Positions 35,041 through 48,989 of a stretch of DNA of 64,000 nt are shown here, piece by piece; position 1 is the stretch's first letter; the number at the start of each line of letters is the position of its first letter. The DNA comes from Planococcus citri (Eukaryota > Arthropoda > Insecta > Hemiptera > Pseudococcidae). The DNA lies in NCBI RefSeq assembly GCF_950023065.1, contig NC_088677.1, positions 60,165,469 to 60,229,468 on the forward strand, given 5' to 3'. The position numbers and the translations under genes were made by a program. The notes under the pieces are model-generated. The model was not told where the DNA came from, searched no databases, and was given only the letters and a program-made list of their open reading frames with translations.

Positions 35041-37915
35041 TAATTAGTTTATTCTATATTCTTACATGCTTAATTTCATGGAATTTTCATGATTGGTATT
35101 TTTGATAATTTTTTGGTCAAAATAACTCATCTCCTGAAACAAACTCCCAGAAACTTGATTTTCACCCTGATAAAACTGTGGACTCTGAAAAGCGAATTAT
35201 CACAATTTCAAGTCAATTTGTCTCAATACCAAGAAACGAATAATCACCTAAATCGAATAATTTCAAGCGGGAAAGAAGTCCGGTAGAATGAAGATTTCAA
35301 TTTTAACAATATTTTATATTTCCTGTAAATCCGGAGAAACGTGACAGCTTCCTTATATTTTAATTGAGAGGTTTAAAATTTCTCATGTCTGAAAAAAAAA
35401 CAGTTTTTATTTTGAAAACATTTTTATTTTTCTCATTTAAGAAATTCGACTGAATAATTAAAATTGTTGAATTCAAACTTCAAAATAAAGGTCCTCTTGA
35501 TCAATCAACCTACCCATAAGTGAGCGCAGAATGAATAATTAACTCCGAGTTGTAACGATAAACAAACCAAAATAGTTTACTATTCACATATCAGCTCTTG
35601 AAAGATTCTTGCAGTAGGCGGAAAGTTCCCATAAGTTGGTGTATTCAGCTCAAAACTTGAGAAAAAAGCGAACGAAATTTTTTTTTCCATTATTAAGCTT
35701 CTATTCTTGGTTTACATTAAATATTTCACGTGCGTCGAGATAGAGTATTCTCCTCCTTAAGGATACCTACGCGATACATTTTCCGATGCTGGATGCGTTC
35801 GACATGTACGCGGTTTTTTTCAGCCTCTCAGCGGCATCAACAGCAAAGGCACTGAAAAGACGTAGGTAAGCCGCGTAGAAATGGAAATAGTGTGAAAATA
35901 TTTTTCCTAATGTAAGATGCGTAGGTCGTAGAATTTTTCTATCTAATCAGAAGACATATTAAGAGGTGTGTGTTTTTTTTTGCGCCTCTTCCAAATAGTA
36001 CCCACGTCGTTGGTCGACGGACGTGTGTAATGTGCTTGAAGACACCTCCAGTGATTTGCTGATTACGTGAAAACTACAGCTAGGCGGCGAAAACTAGGTA
36101 TTCTGCCGTAGGTAGAGATGATTTTTACGTGTATGTGTATTTAAGGCACGTACCGAGCAAATATGTTTTTTGCCACTTGCATCGTGTCCGATGATTGGTT
36201 TTTTATAACGGTTGACGATACGACAACGAAAGAAAGGTACCGGTAATTTGAAGTATTGACGAGAGATGAGCTGCTTTTTTTTTACGATCTTCGTACGTAA
36301 TTAGGTTTTTTCGCTGTCGCTGTTTCCCAAAGCGATTTTGTTTTCTAAAGGATTACCATCAGGATATTGGAAATTTCTTATAATAAAAATGTGACAAATT
36401 TAGTTGGAAAAACGATCGCCGCCTGGCGCAGAACCCGCTGTGGAAAAGCAACCGAGTCGAACGAGCGATGGCGAGCAAGGTGTGTAATAATTCAAGCCAC
36501 CATATCTGATACCTCGTATAAAACCTTTTATAATCGTAAATTATGATCGAATCGATTGGCTGGTTTTGATTTTGATACACGATTTATTGCGTCGCCTTGT
36601 AATGGTTTTCATATACGTAACCAAATCGTGCTCCAAAAGCTTAGCGTACGTGCAGAAAGGTCCTATCGTTTCGTATATATTGTGTCGTATATCGTCGGCG
36701 TATTACGATTGCTGATGACGCTATAGGCTACGCCGACCATATTCCTTGTTTACCATGTAAATTTCGTCGTTTTTATTCCTCCTGCATATAGAGATATACG
36801 CCGCAGATATACTCGATTATTTATACGAATTGATGAACGCTGAACGCGAAACCCAACGAATATTTTACGCCGAGTTTGCGGTTATTTCGAGTGCCCTGGA
36901 TGACGACTCGAGTGCCACACAACGACGTGGTCCACGAGTACTGATCATTTCGCATCTGTACGAGAGCTCGTGTTATTCGTAATTTTGTACATGGTTATGG
37001 ATTGAGATGATGAGTGCTTCGTGTGATGGTGTTGAAGGATTGTGGCGATAGCCAAGTGTCATGACATACCTATACTAACGAGGAAAGTGTCGCAACTAAC
37101 AGAACATTTTTCGAATCCGGTACAGCTATAGATCGAAAAATAATGCAAAAATGTATTTCAAGTCAAAATTTCATGAGTGCATTTTTAGATTTTTGGTGAA
37201 TTTTTGAGAAATAATCTCAAGCTCAGGAATAGGTAAAAATCAGAATCTTACTAAATTATAAGTTAAAAAGTGAAAATTAGTATAAAACATATTTTCAACC
37301 AACGGAACCGAATGGAAACGTTTTCAAACCGTTTTGAGCGATTTTGAAGCTTCCAGTATGTAAGTACTTGTAAAAATTCCTTACGGATTTTTTGAATTTT
37401 ATTCATCTTTTTTTTAGAAAAAAAACTATCTCCGTATTTTGGACTCTTTGAATAAAAAAATTACAAAATAAACCAATTTGTATGTATTTTTCAAACAAGT
37501 TTTTGAATTCAAAAGTATCGAAATTTTGAAATGCTTACTCCAAAATTTTCTTTTTCCAGGAATAAAAAATCTCTGAAACCCTGGTTTGTCAAGATGAAAT
37601 GTAATTGGATGCATATAAATAACAAAGGGGAGGGAGGGAAAGGACACATCAAAAAATTTAATCGTAAAATTATCTAACTATTAATTTGGCAAGTTTTCCA
37701 ACAGATTTGTACCGGATTTGTGTAGAGATGAAGGATTGATGACAGAATGACAGTTTTATGAAATTGTTTCAATTTTTTCAACCTCTGAAATCAACTTTGA
37801 AAGTCATCCCTTCCTAGGTCGTCATTTATTTCTAGGGGCGAACTGGCCTATGGTGTTGACTGGCGATCGCTAAGAGCCTCAAGACCCAAAAGGCCATCGG
37901 GGCCCAAAGCAGTGT
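35041..37915. other. Gene-free DNA
   Basis: CpG-containing, apparently single-copy DNA, especially 35700-37080, with A+T-rich margins. A 42-nt exon-like stretch at 35824-35865 lies between GGTTTTTTTCAG and GTAAGCC. One frame is open across it (LSAASTAKALKRR), but there is no independent support. Confidence 0.45.
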
Positions 37916-38043
37916 TCTATCAGAAAAAAGTAGTGATTTAACAACAGGCACAGCATTACCGGCAATAATGCTATGCCTGTTGTAAAATCACTACTTCGAT
38001 AATGCTATGCCTGTTGTTAAATCGCCATTTTTTTTTGATAAAA
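37916..38043. mobile_element. Hairpin-forming MITE-like element
   Basis: AGTAGTGATTTAACAACAGG and its continuation to 37958 pair with 37966-37995, giving a stem of about 30 bp with a 7-nt loop. A second copy of the right arm at 38000-38029 can pair with the same left arm, and the pairing then extends outward to TCTATCAGAAAAAA / TTTTTTTTTGATAAAA. The double right arm suggests a local duplication after insertion. Confidence 0.7.
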
Positions 38044-39580
38044 TTAGCCAAAATGACTAAATTGAATGAAAGTATCGCATTCGCATATTATATTGGTTAA
38101 ACACATGTATTTAAGACCACTTCAGCTCAAAGTTTGAAAAAATTGACTTTAGAACTTTTTTCAGGGGTTCTCAAAGTTTGCAACCCCCGAAAGTGATCTG
38201 CAAAGATGAAGTCAAAAATTGACTTGAAATACAAATTCAAGCATGCCAGTCGATTAAGAAGTAAAATGCAACATCTTTGCCGCAAACCGGACCTCGATAG
38301 CTTTTCATGGTTTTCCAAAATGTGGACCTCAAAAAAAAAAGTCAAAAATTGAATTTTTCGATATGAGCCAAGTTGTTGAGGGGGTTGCAAATTATATCAA
38401 TTGAACTTACTACTAGTAGCAATAAACTATGAGAAGGGCATTAGCGGGGCTCGACGGGAAGGGTCAAAAAAGGGGGTTCCAAAATTTTCAAAAATAGAAA
38501 TACCCCCACCACAACCCCCAAAAAGGTCAAAAATGAAAAAAGCGTTACGTGCTGCATTGCTAACCTTTGAAGCAACATATATTCGCTACTTTTAATTTTT
38601 TACATTTTCGAGCAGTGGTTCTAAAATTTTTTGAAATTTTCGACTTTGGGGCCACGCCACAGCCCCCCTATGGGTTCCCCTGGGAAAATATCACCCGATA
38701 TTAATAATAGGGACCATCCCCTATAAGAAAAGACCATTCAAGTCTCGAAGTAGTGAGGGGCACAAAAATGGCCATAATGACCCTCATTCATTGATATTTT
38801 TTCTAATACCAATCGACAAATTTTTAGTCACTTTCCCTTCTTCACCCCCCCCCTCCCAACTGGTCTTTTGTCAGGATGACTTTTCTTTTGCAAAATTGAA
38901 TAAAAAAGCAACAAAAAACAAATTGTTCAACTCGCATTCAAGTATCCGAACTTGAGAAAAAACAGAAGGAGATAGATTCTGAAGGAGAAGATGAAATTTT
39001 GAGGCCCCCATTCGATACATCCGCGATGTCCGTGACTGTTTATTTTGAGCTTGTAAAAAAATTGTTGAATATGTAGTATCTAGGCTACTTTACATTTCGT
39101 AGGACTTTTTTGAATCGTGTCAGCTTGTACTCCCCTTATTAAGCCCTCAACAACCTTTCTTTGCAAACCGGCCTTAATTTTTATAACAAAGAACAGTTTT
39201 AATTGACACATTTTGCGATTTGAACAAGAACTGAGCTAGACCGAAAGAGCACTTCTCAAACTCTCCCCTCCCCTGTCATCAGAGCTCAAAGAATTCGAGT
39301 TAATTTTCAATTTTTTGGGATTTAAAGTTTAGAAAAGCAGATATTTGTTTTCTGTTTTTTTTTTTTTTTTTTTTGAAGAGATAGGATAAAAATTTGTTAC
39401 AATAGAATTGTATTTCAAAAAATTTGCCAACCTTGAAAAAAAATCCAAATTGTGCTTTGAGATGTGCGAGTGATGCTTAAAAACAAACACAAACAAATCA
39501 AATGAAAAACCTTTCAGGCTTGACTAAGTAAAGTATGAAGAAGGGAAAAACAGCATAAGAGAAGGACTACGATCTCAACA
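38044..39580. other. A+T-rich, probably repeat-derived DNA
   Basis: No gene is recognised. It contains C-rich patches near 38500-38520 and 38845-38857 and a T tract at about 39355-39374. The texture (GTCAAAAATTGA words, TTGCAACCCCC) suggests old transposon sequence, but no boundaries could be defined. Confidence 0.4.
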
Positions 39581-42500
39581 AATATGCCTTAATAAACACA
39601 CACACAACTTCTACGTCTACATTTTGGGCACGTGTTCGCGTAGGTAAATATTATTTTCAGTATTCATGAATTACACCGGCAAGTACGAGATTTTATCGGC
39701 ATTTTTACATTTAGCTGTGAAATTTCATCGCTTAAACGTTACTACCTAACGACTAGCGATGGATTTCGTTCCTTTATACGTATAGACGTAGGCACGATTG
39801 AAAATTACAAATACAATTCCGCCCACGCATTCGAACAGGCATTGTGCAAAACCGCGCCAAAAAATTTACTTACCGTGTAATAGCCACATTTACCTACTCG
39901 TATAGTTTGCTGTCATTAAAAGGCATTGTAATAACGCCGACGGCCTGTTAAATGTAGATATTTTTACAACCTCTTATAGTACGAATGTAGGTAAATCTTG
40001 ACATGAAAAATAACCCCGGACAAAAGAAGGGCTTGGACGCTTATTTCGTTATGTTTTCGAAAATGGTAATTGCTTCGCGACGAACGATGGAGTTGTGTTT
40101 TGCAAAATGATCACAGATAAGAGAGCCTGCTCAACCCTCATTTTCCCCTTAACACACAAGGAGCTTAATCAAGTTACCTCTCAGCCATGCAGTACATTTC
40201 CTTACACAAGTAAAAATACTTGGACCATTGCGCGCCGTTAAATAAAGCATTTTTAATGTAATTTTCTCTCCTACTCGCTGTATGTATATGTGTAACGTGC
40301 TGTGTGGTACTCGAGCCAGAGAATTTTATAAATCTTACCTCGCTCCTCTTCTCTATACATACTCGCTAAATGGAAATTAAATTAAGGTTCGCGTACACAT
40401 TATACCGCGTGCCATAAAATATACGACCTATTTGTTGATGCTCATTCCTTTTATTCTTGGCTAAGCTTTTTTCTCACTCCCTCCACCTGTCTCATCGTTC
40501 TGTAACCCTTTTTTTTTCATCTTCCGCCATATAAATGTATGTACATATAGTATGAGCAGCTATTTGGACGACAGCGGTGAGGTAAAACCGTCTCGAACGA
40601 ACCAAAGTTAAATGAGAAATATGTGTACAACGAGGTTATGCCCTTTTTATGCGCTTAAATTGTCGTATTTTCGATTTTTATTTTCGAATTAAGCGCATAT
40701 TTCCTGAAGTGGTCGAGTTAATGCGAATAAACAACGGAATAAGGTGTTATTTATTTACATGGTTTGGTATATGTGGTAAGGTTGCATAGAATGTACTTTT
40801 GGTAATGATGGTGCTTTTGAATATGAGCCTTTTTTTCACGTATTGAAATTATTAGGTACTTGTATTTTCAGAGCATGAACTTAAGATTTTTTTAGTGCTG
40901 CTAAATTGTGAAATTGAGAGTGTTTTTATTTTTTTTTCTACCTCTGGCCCTCCTCTCTGTTCACAAATAAATAATATGATTTCAATTACAGCTTCATTGT
41001 TCTATTATTTTAAAATTAATTTCGCCATAATAACTGAATCAGCAATAATTTTATTATTTATAAATCTGAGTTTTCCATTTGGTAAATTTTATAGAATTCA
41101 ATAAAGACTTCAAACGAGCCAAAAAAATATACGCCCACCTGTACAGTTTCAACTCGAACAAATCTAGTTTTAAAAAAAGAATCTCTTTAGGGTTGAAAGC
41201 ATCGATAATCGATAATCGGTTTTGAAAATAAGTACACCATTTCATCGTTTGCTAAGGTGTTGGCGTAAGTCTAGGTGAAGATATTCCTTTTGATTTGTTT
41301 GGCCCGTCGAAGAAAAGTTTCCTCTCTCTTTTTGAAATGGTTCTTTCTAATTCACATTACCGAACTCTCGTAGGCGCGTTTAATAAGGCTGAAAATTTCT
41401 AGCAGCGTTTTCATTGAATTATGCAGGAAATTGTTTTTATAGTTGGATTCGTGTTGTTTGGATTATGGTACGAAATCAACGTTTTTAATTTGAAACGAAT
41501 GAATGAATGGAGTAAACTTTGAAATTATTATTTCGAAAAGGAGTTTATTAAATGTTTGCAATTTGTCGAGCAATTTTCTTTTTGTAATCATGACCTTTGA
41601 GTTTTGTTTTGCGGAGGAGTGTCGAGGTTACCTTGAACTGGAATCGTGTTGGTAATTTTTATATCGGTTACCCGATCGTGTAGGTTGTTCAGATTTTTCT
41701 GAAAATATATTATGTATAATGCAGTTCAAGGTGTAAGTTTAAGGCTACCTACAATTTAAAAAAAATATATTCCCCTCTCTCAAACAGGGAAGTCATCAAA
41801 GTCATGGACTCGTTAACAAAAATTCCAAAAAGATAGCTTTGAAATAATTTTTCTGAATTGAAATTTTTTCGGCTGTTAAAATTGCATAATGCATATCATA
41901 TTTGAGTACCTACCTACTTTTTTTAAACGAACGAATAGGTATGTAAAGAAAGGAATAAGAAAAAATAAATCTTTTTATTCGCAATTTCATTTATTTTTTT
42001 TCATTGAAGAGTAAAAAAGATGACTGATAAATTTTCACAAACAAAGACATCTTTTCTCTCCGGTTGATTTGTTTTTTCGCACTTTCCCACTTGCAGCTTT
42101 TATAAGAATTAAGTAAAAGAAAAATTTTTTAACTAAAACTCAACTCATTGCTACACTTACTCACTGCTGTGAACAGCTTAAAATGAAAAAAATGATAAGT
42201 ACCTATTTCGTATTTCTTTGGTTTTTTTTTCGCTATTGTTTCATTTTCATTAGGTATAAATCAAGCGAAGAGAGTCTCAAGAACTCGACGGTGAAAATAG
42301 GAGTAATTTTTGGATAAAGTGAACAAAAACAAAGAAACGGTGTCAATTTTTTTGAATTTTTTGTACATACTACCTACTGTGGGTGTTTTTTTTTCTATTT
42401 TCACGAAGCAGATATAAGTATTGTGGAATAGTTGAATGAGTTTTTTTTTCAATAACATGTCGAAAAAGGGGAAGACGTGGTTTTTGAAAGTGTCGCCTTC

Positions 42501-45500
42501 GCGTCGTTGAAATAATAATTGTTTGCACTATACGTACAAGTACATATTTTTAACGCTGCCAAATTTTAGTCTGAATATCAAGAGAATTTTAAAAATCTAT
42601 TTGCGTTATCAAAAGTCTGTTTCAAATTCACCTAGAAATTGATCCAAAATGTTAATAAAATCCCAAGAAACCTGAAAACTCTTCACAAAATTGTCTAACA
42701 ATAAATAGATTTTAAAATTTCCTTTAAAAAAATAGATAATTTCAAAAAATTGAGACAACTTTTTCATAATTTCATTCCTGTCGTTTGAGTAAATCTGATT
42801 CGAAAATTGTTGAACTTTTAATTAATCAAAATTCCTTTAATTTTAATGGTTTCCTAAAATTGGAACAGGCGTTTCTCGTACTTCTTTTGAAAATTTGAAC
42901 CATGGCATTATCACATTCAACTTTAAAGAATTAACTGATTCTTCCTTAACTTTTTGGTGGTTCTCTCACAAGAAAAAATGATGGAAAAAGTGAGTAGTTG
43001 CAAAGCTGGAAATTTCTTACCTCGTAGAATGCGATTTTCCCCTTCTCCAGGTGAGAGGGGGAAGGAAGCTTTATTTTGTAGATTTTTGAGCAAAAATTAT
43101 CTTAGAGTTATCTATACTTACTTGAATAAATTAATGTAAACATTTTTTTTGTCGAATTTATTTTTTCAAAAAACCAAAAAATTCTACGAAAGCAATGAAA
43201 AAAAAAACAGAATTATTGAGCATGAGGTTGCCCAGTTGTAAAGTATACCTTATTATTATTTTTTTCGTATTGTTTTCAAGATAATTCTGAGTAAGCATTC
43301 ATTGGCTGATTTTTTTTTACCAACAGCTTAGTCTGAGTTATCTTTCAGCTGCAAAGTATGCAAACACAAACTCAGATCATTCAAATTGAAATTAAAATTT
43401 CATTTTTCGCTTAAAAAAGCAATAAAATTTTTCTTTGAAATTTGTGGCCCAAAAAGTAAAGTTGTATGTTCTTCATTTTAAATAGCTAAGGGTAGATTCG
43501 AAGTCGAAAAAAAAATAATTAAAGTACACAGCAATTTCGTTTCTTTTCGTTGCAAAACATTTTTTTTCCGTTCGACGAGAAAATTGGTAATGAAAATTTT
43601 TCTGAAAATTCAATATTACGTCACAGCTGTTCTCCAGAGGGTGGCAACTTTTTCAGTACGTATAATTTCCCATTGAAAAATATTCGGATATTTCTTTTGC
43701 TAATTAAAAAACATTTCAAATAAGATATCGCATGTACAACGCACGTGTGTGGAATTCGTTACCATCGTACATATACAACCTACCTGTACGTTTCACATTG
43801 AAATTAGAGGCTGATAAAATATACCTACAACTTTTTTTTTTACACAAGACTGAGAAAATTTTAATTTCATTTCGTTCGCTTTTTATTGGAATTGAAATTT
43901 AATAAAGTTAATGTTTTAGCTCAACTCTGCAAGATAACGTAATGTTTGTAATTTAATATGAACTTTCGTTATTACTTTTCATTCAAAATGGAAAGAATTT
44001 TCTCGAAAAAAAAAAACACATTGGTAGGTAGGTTATGTATATATAGGAGGAATAATTTTACACGCACCTTATTTGCCATATAGGTACATAGAATTTCATC
44101 GCGTAGGTATATTTTTTAATATTTAAATACCGTTAGTATTTCATTTCATTCCATCGTAGTATAGAGGTTCAGAGGTATAGGCAACCAAGGCACATATGTA
44201 TTATATTTTGTGATACAGAAAACTTTCACGGTTAATTTTCAAAACTCTCAACGATGACGATGCAGCTGTTGAAAAATACTTATATAATGTCGACACTTCG
44301 ACAGTGTTACCTCACCTTTACACGATGAACGAAAAAATTGATAATATATTTCGCCTCTCGTCGCTCGTCTCGTCGTACGTATAAATCGAAACCTATTCTA
44401 AACTCTATAAATTGTTTCCGTTTCTGCTTCTCGAGAATTCGCAATTTATAAAAGGAAGAAAAAATTTATAATAGAGCATCATTTTTATGACTTATGTACC
44501 CAATCACGCAACCCTACTATAACACCTCGCGATGACGATAAAATTCCACACCGTAGGCGTTAAATCGTAAAGTAATTTTTTCCGGTATGAATTTCATATC
44601 CTGAGAAATAGTCTGGCGTAAAAGAGAGAAATATTTACGCTTTACACGATATCAAAGTGTCGTTAAAAACGGCGCGAAAATGGCGAACTCGCGCCTCCTT
44701 CTACCTCTCACCTCACACATCTGATATTAACTACGGGCCGAAAAAAAAAACACGCCGAAATTAAATACGAGCCGAGCCGTAGTAAAAAAATAGTCAGTCA
44801 AATTTTAACGCGCCAATTTGATCTTATATAACAAGACCTATAAAAAGGTATAAGGCCACGAATGAAAGAAAAAAAAACGCACCCTTATTCCCGACAAACG
44901 TCAATAAAAAAAATATACACGCGTAATTCGCTAAATAAACTCGCGACCGGCTGAAGAAAAAATTTTACGTGGTCTATTAAAAGAGGAAAAAATCCGCTCC
45001 TTTTTACTAATATTTTACGAGACGATATTTAAAGCTATATCTACGGATTTGCTCGCGAATATTCGCCTGCTCGTAAAAATGCAACATATTCGATAATTTT
45101 AGCGTAGCTGATGCTCAATATTTGCTTAAACGACGCGTTAAAAAAAATTCTACATTTTTTCGCACTATTTTTACGGTTTCTTGGCGGTAATTCGTAACAA
45201 AAAATCGGCCCGCAGCAGAGAGAGGGAAAAAGAACGGGATTTATGAGACATTCGCAGCGTGTTGTTTACACCTCATTCGTACAAAACGTTTCCACGTCAA
45301 CAGATTATAAACTTTCGGCTATAAAATCTCGTATTACAAGCATTTTTCTTCTATTCGAAGCTGCCCGAGCTTAGCATTGTAACCTTGCGATGTGACCCTA
45401 GTGTTTTGCGAAGTGAGAAAAATTGGTAGAGAATTTTGTTATTGTAATGATTGTGGAGTTTCGGGGGGAAAATCCAACAAAGGAAGAATTTGGATTCGAA

Positions 45501-45504
45501 AAAG
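39581..45504. other. Long gene-free stretch
   Basis: CpG-containing, apparently single-copy DNA with scattered TACCTA words and A/T tracts; 42540-43440 is more A+T-rich. No exon, RNA gene or transposon is supported. One juxtaposed splice-site candidate is listed at 43031-43060. Confidence 0.45.
43031..43060 (+). promoter_or_regulatory. Candidate recursive splice site
   Basis: GATTTTCCCCTTCTCCAG (strong polypyrimidine tract and AG) is joined directly to GTGAGAGG (donor form), with the junction at 43050/43051. Both halves fit the plus strand. Support is by resemblance to ratchet sites in long insect introns only. Confidence 0.3.
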
Positions 45505-47337
45505 TCATATATTTTGCTACATCCTATTTCATTGAATTTGAATTAGGAGAGATTCATTCGTTCTCGAATGATTCGTTGATTCTGAACAAATCGTTCGCGA
45601 ACGAATTGACTTCAGTTTTTAATGAAAGGATTAAAATGATCAACTTTCGATATGCCATCTGTACTTTTTTTTTCATTTTTCAACGATTCATCCGTTTGCG
45701 AACGATTTTTTTCCCTTGAGCGAATCGTTCGCGAACGAATTGTTCACAATTTTTGTTGGCAGATTGGAGAAAGTTTAGTTCTATCTTGTGCATTTTCATT
45801 TTCAAAGGATTCAGTCGTTCTCGAACGATGTGATTCGTTCGCTAACGAGAAAAAACTCCAATTTTCTTGATAGTTTCAAGTTCAAAGAAATCTTTTATCT
45901 GTTCTGATTTATTCATTCATGAACGATTTTTTCGCCAGTTAGCGAATAATTCACGAACAAGAACAAATCATTCACGATTCTCATAGTTGGATTGGATTTG
46001 AAGCAATCAAATTTTGCTACGTCCTCTTTCACGGGATTTATGTAATTCAGGAGAAATTCAGTTTGTTCTCGAATGATTCGTTGATTCTGAGTGAATCGTT
46101 CGCGAACGAATTGAGTCCAGTTCTTGATGCTGAGATTGAAACTGTCAACTTTAATTTTTTGATCTATGCTCAATTTGATTTTTCAGTGATTCATTCGTTC
46201 GCGAACGATGAACTCGGGAACAAAAAGAATCGTTCCCGAACGAATCATTCAAAAATATAATGACGAAATGCAGAATGTCATGTTTTATCTTGTCGAGTTT
46301 GATCGGATTAGATTTTCGAGTGATTCGGAAGTTTTCGAATGATTCATCGTTTTCGAGCGAATCGTTCGCAAACGAATTGAATCCAGTTTCTGATGATAGT
46401 ACATATTAAAACTGTTAACTTTTGTTTTTTCATTTACAGGTACCTAATTTTATTTTTTAGTGATTCATTCGTTCGCGAACGATCAACTCGGAAACAAAAA
46501 GAATCGTTCCCGAACGAATCATTCAAAAATTTAATGACGAAATGCAGAATGTTTTTTTTTATCTTATTGAGTTTTATCCGATTAGATTTACGAGTGATTC
46601 AGTAGTTCTCGAATGATTCATCGTTTCTGAGCGAATCATTCGCGAACGAATTGAATCCAGTTTCCGATGATAGTATTAAAACTGTCAACTTTTATTTTTT
46701 GATCTTCACAATTAATTTGATTTTTCAGTGATTCATTCGTTCGCGAACGATTAACTCAGTAACAGAAAAATCGTTCTTGAACAAATCATTCAAAAATTTA
46801 ATGACAAAATGCAGAATGTTTTGTTTTATCTTGTTGAGTTTGATCTGATCAGATTTCCGAGTGATTCAGTAGTTCTCGAGTAATTCATTGTTTCTGAGTG
46901 AATCGTTCGCCAACGAATTAAATCCAGTTTCTGATAATAGTGTTGAAACTGTTGACTTTCATTTTTTATCTGTACCTAATTTGAGTTTTCAAGGGTTTAT
47001 TCGTTCGTGAACGATCAACTCCCGGAACAAAAAAATCGTTCCCGAACGAATTCAGAAATTTAATGACGGAATGCAGAATGTTTTGTTGTATGTTTTCGAG
47101 TCTTACCTGATTTGATTTCCGAGTAGTTCAGTAGTTCTCGAGTGATTCATCGTTTCTGAGCGAATCGTTCGCGAACGAATCATTCAGAAATTTAATGTAA
47201 TGACAGATTGTAGAATGTTGAATCTTTTGTTTTATCTTGTCGAATTTTACCTGATTAGAGATTTTCGAGTGATTCACTAGTTCTTGAAAGATTCAACATT
47301 TTTGTTTTTGAGCGAATCGTTCGCAAACGAATTGGAC
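45505..47337. repeat. Satellite array 1: ~265-nt units built on TTCGCGAACGAA
   Basis: The landmark TGACGAAATGCAGAATG recurs at 46261, 46535, 46802 and 47064 (spacing 274, 267, 262 nt), with a shortened unit at about 47199. Each unit carries several copies of CGTTCGCGAACGA or one-base variants, including the 18-nt perfect palindrome ATTCGTTCGCGAACGAAT or near versions. Earlier units (45505-46260) are more diverged. Reading frames across the array follow the repeat and are not genes. Confidence 0.92.
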
Positions 47338-48989
47338 TAATATAAATATATATCAGCCATTGGAAAAAAAGGATGTAATAGAACATTGGCAATATTCACA
47401 TTTTTCCAAAAATGTAATACGTAGGTATAGCAGGGTGGGCCAAAAATTACGACTCTTCTTTTTTGCATTTTAATATGTTCCTAGAGGAACAAGTTTTCCG
47501 CAAAATTGAAACTCGCAAACCCCAATTTCGTCATTTTTGGTACACTCTAATACACGATGGCCTGTGTAGCCTACTTTTCCTCGAAAAAGCCTTTTAAATT
47601 GACGAAAAAGTAAACATCAAAAAGTATAGCTATATTGCCATATTAGTAAAGTAAAACACGATATAAAATAATTATTGTATGTATTAATTAACTCGGCTAA
47701 TTATAGGTTTGGGGGCTTTGTGTATACATTTACCTATACATAGGCTCACGTATGGTATACAATATGCATAATAAAGCTCATAGTTCAGGAGGAGGATGAA
47801 ACAGCAAAGTAGAGGTGAGACGTGGTTACCTCACGTCATACAATATGTCACGAATTTATTCGTTTTAATTAAAATTATAACGTCAAAATAAATTGTACAC
47901 GTTGGTGCGGAATTTTTTTTACAGCGAATGGCGTATTATACGACTAAATATATGACTCAGGCACGCCACCGGAAAACGATTCAGTTTTTTCTTCTTTTTT
48001 TTTTAGTATACTAATTTTCATCGATGATTTTTCTTCGTCGTTCTAGGTATTGGTGTACCTAAGTTAATTCCGTTGTAACTAGAGGAGGTACCATAGCTAA
48101 ATTTAACTAAAAATATACATTACCTGTACATATAGAAGGAGAAACGAGAAGAGAGATGAAAAAAGGGGAAAAAACACAACTCGCGCGAAACTTGAAAAAA
48201 GATGCTTTTCATTTAAACGCGTCGCTTGTTACAAACTTATCCGATTACATGGTAAGGAAAAATGGAGAACAAGAGGGGTTAATTTACTTTGGAGTTTTCA
48301 TAATTAGAACATGAATGTCTACCGATATCTAATTACTTTCTCGTGTTCTTGCACAGCACCGGTGTTTCTATATGCTTTTTTATCCCGTCGTCGGGTTTTA
48401 TATTACCTACCTACCTACCTTTCGCCATAGTGAAGAAAAATCACGAAAATTTTCAAGTTCATGTACATTATAAGAATGTATGGGTAAGTGTAGAGGTAGA
48501 CACACGTGTTATTACATATGCTGGCATGTTGAGGCGTGGTGGTTTGATGTTTAATATGGAAATTAATATACCTGCATACGCACATAGTAAGTATAGGCAG
48601 TTCGTCACGAGAACTAGATGCTCGAGTATTGGATGATCAAGTTTGAGTAAAAATATAATTTAATTAAAGTCGAGGGGTTCGATCAAGGTAGATTTTAATT
48701 TCGATAACTCGAGAATTGGTATTTTGAATGAAGTTTGGTCGAGTTTTATTCCGAGTGATGGCCGGATGATGCATGCGATTGGAAAATATGGATCGATGGG
48801 AATATCCTGAATCGGAAGTTGTTATGTTTTGGATCTCGATTTACTAAACATGATCGAAGTGAAAGATTAAATTGATAAATGGCTTTATTTTGATGTGTAA
48901 CGATGCGTAAAGAATGTGTGCGGTAGTTGAGTCTCGTACTGATTAAAGTGCTTGAGAAGACCGACTTTTCTTCAAAAGTTCAAATAAAA
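47338..48989. other. Non-satellite island between the two arrays
   Basis: About 1.65 kb of A+T-rich, CpG-containing, apparently single-copy DNA. A possible transposon end (CAGGGTGGGCCAAAAATTAC) lies at about 47434-47453, with no partner found. A short ACCT run lies at about 48404-48420. No supported gene. Confidence 0.5.

Noticed and set aside
45423..46605. Set of Phe/Ser/Asn-rich reading frames
   Set aside because: They follow the satellite units and change frame with unit-length differences.
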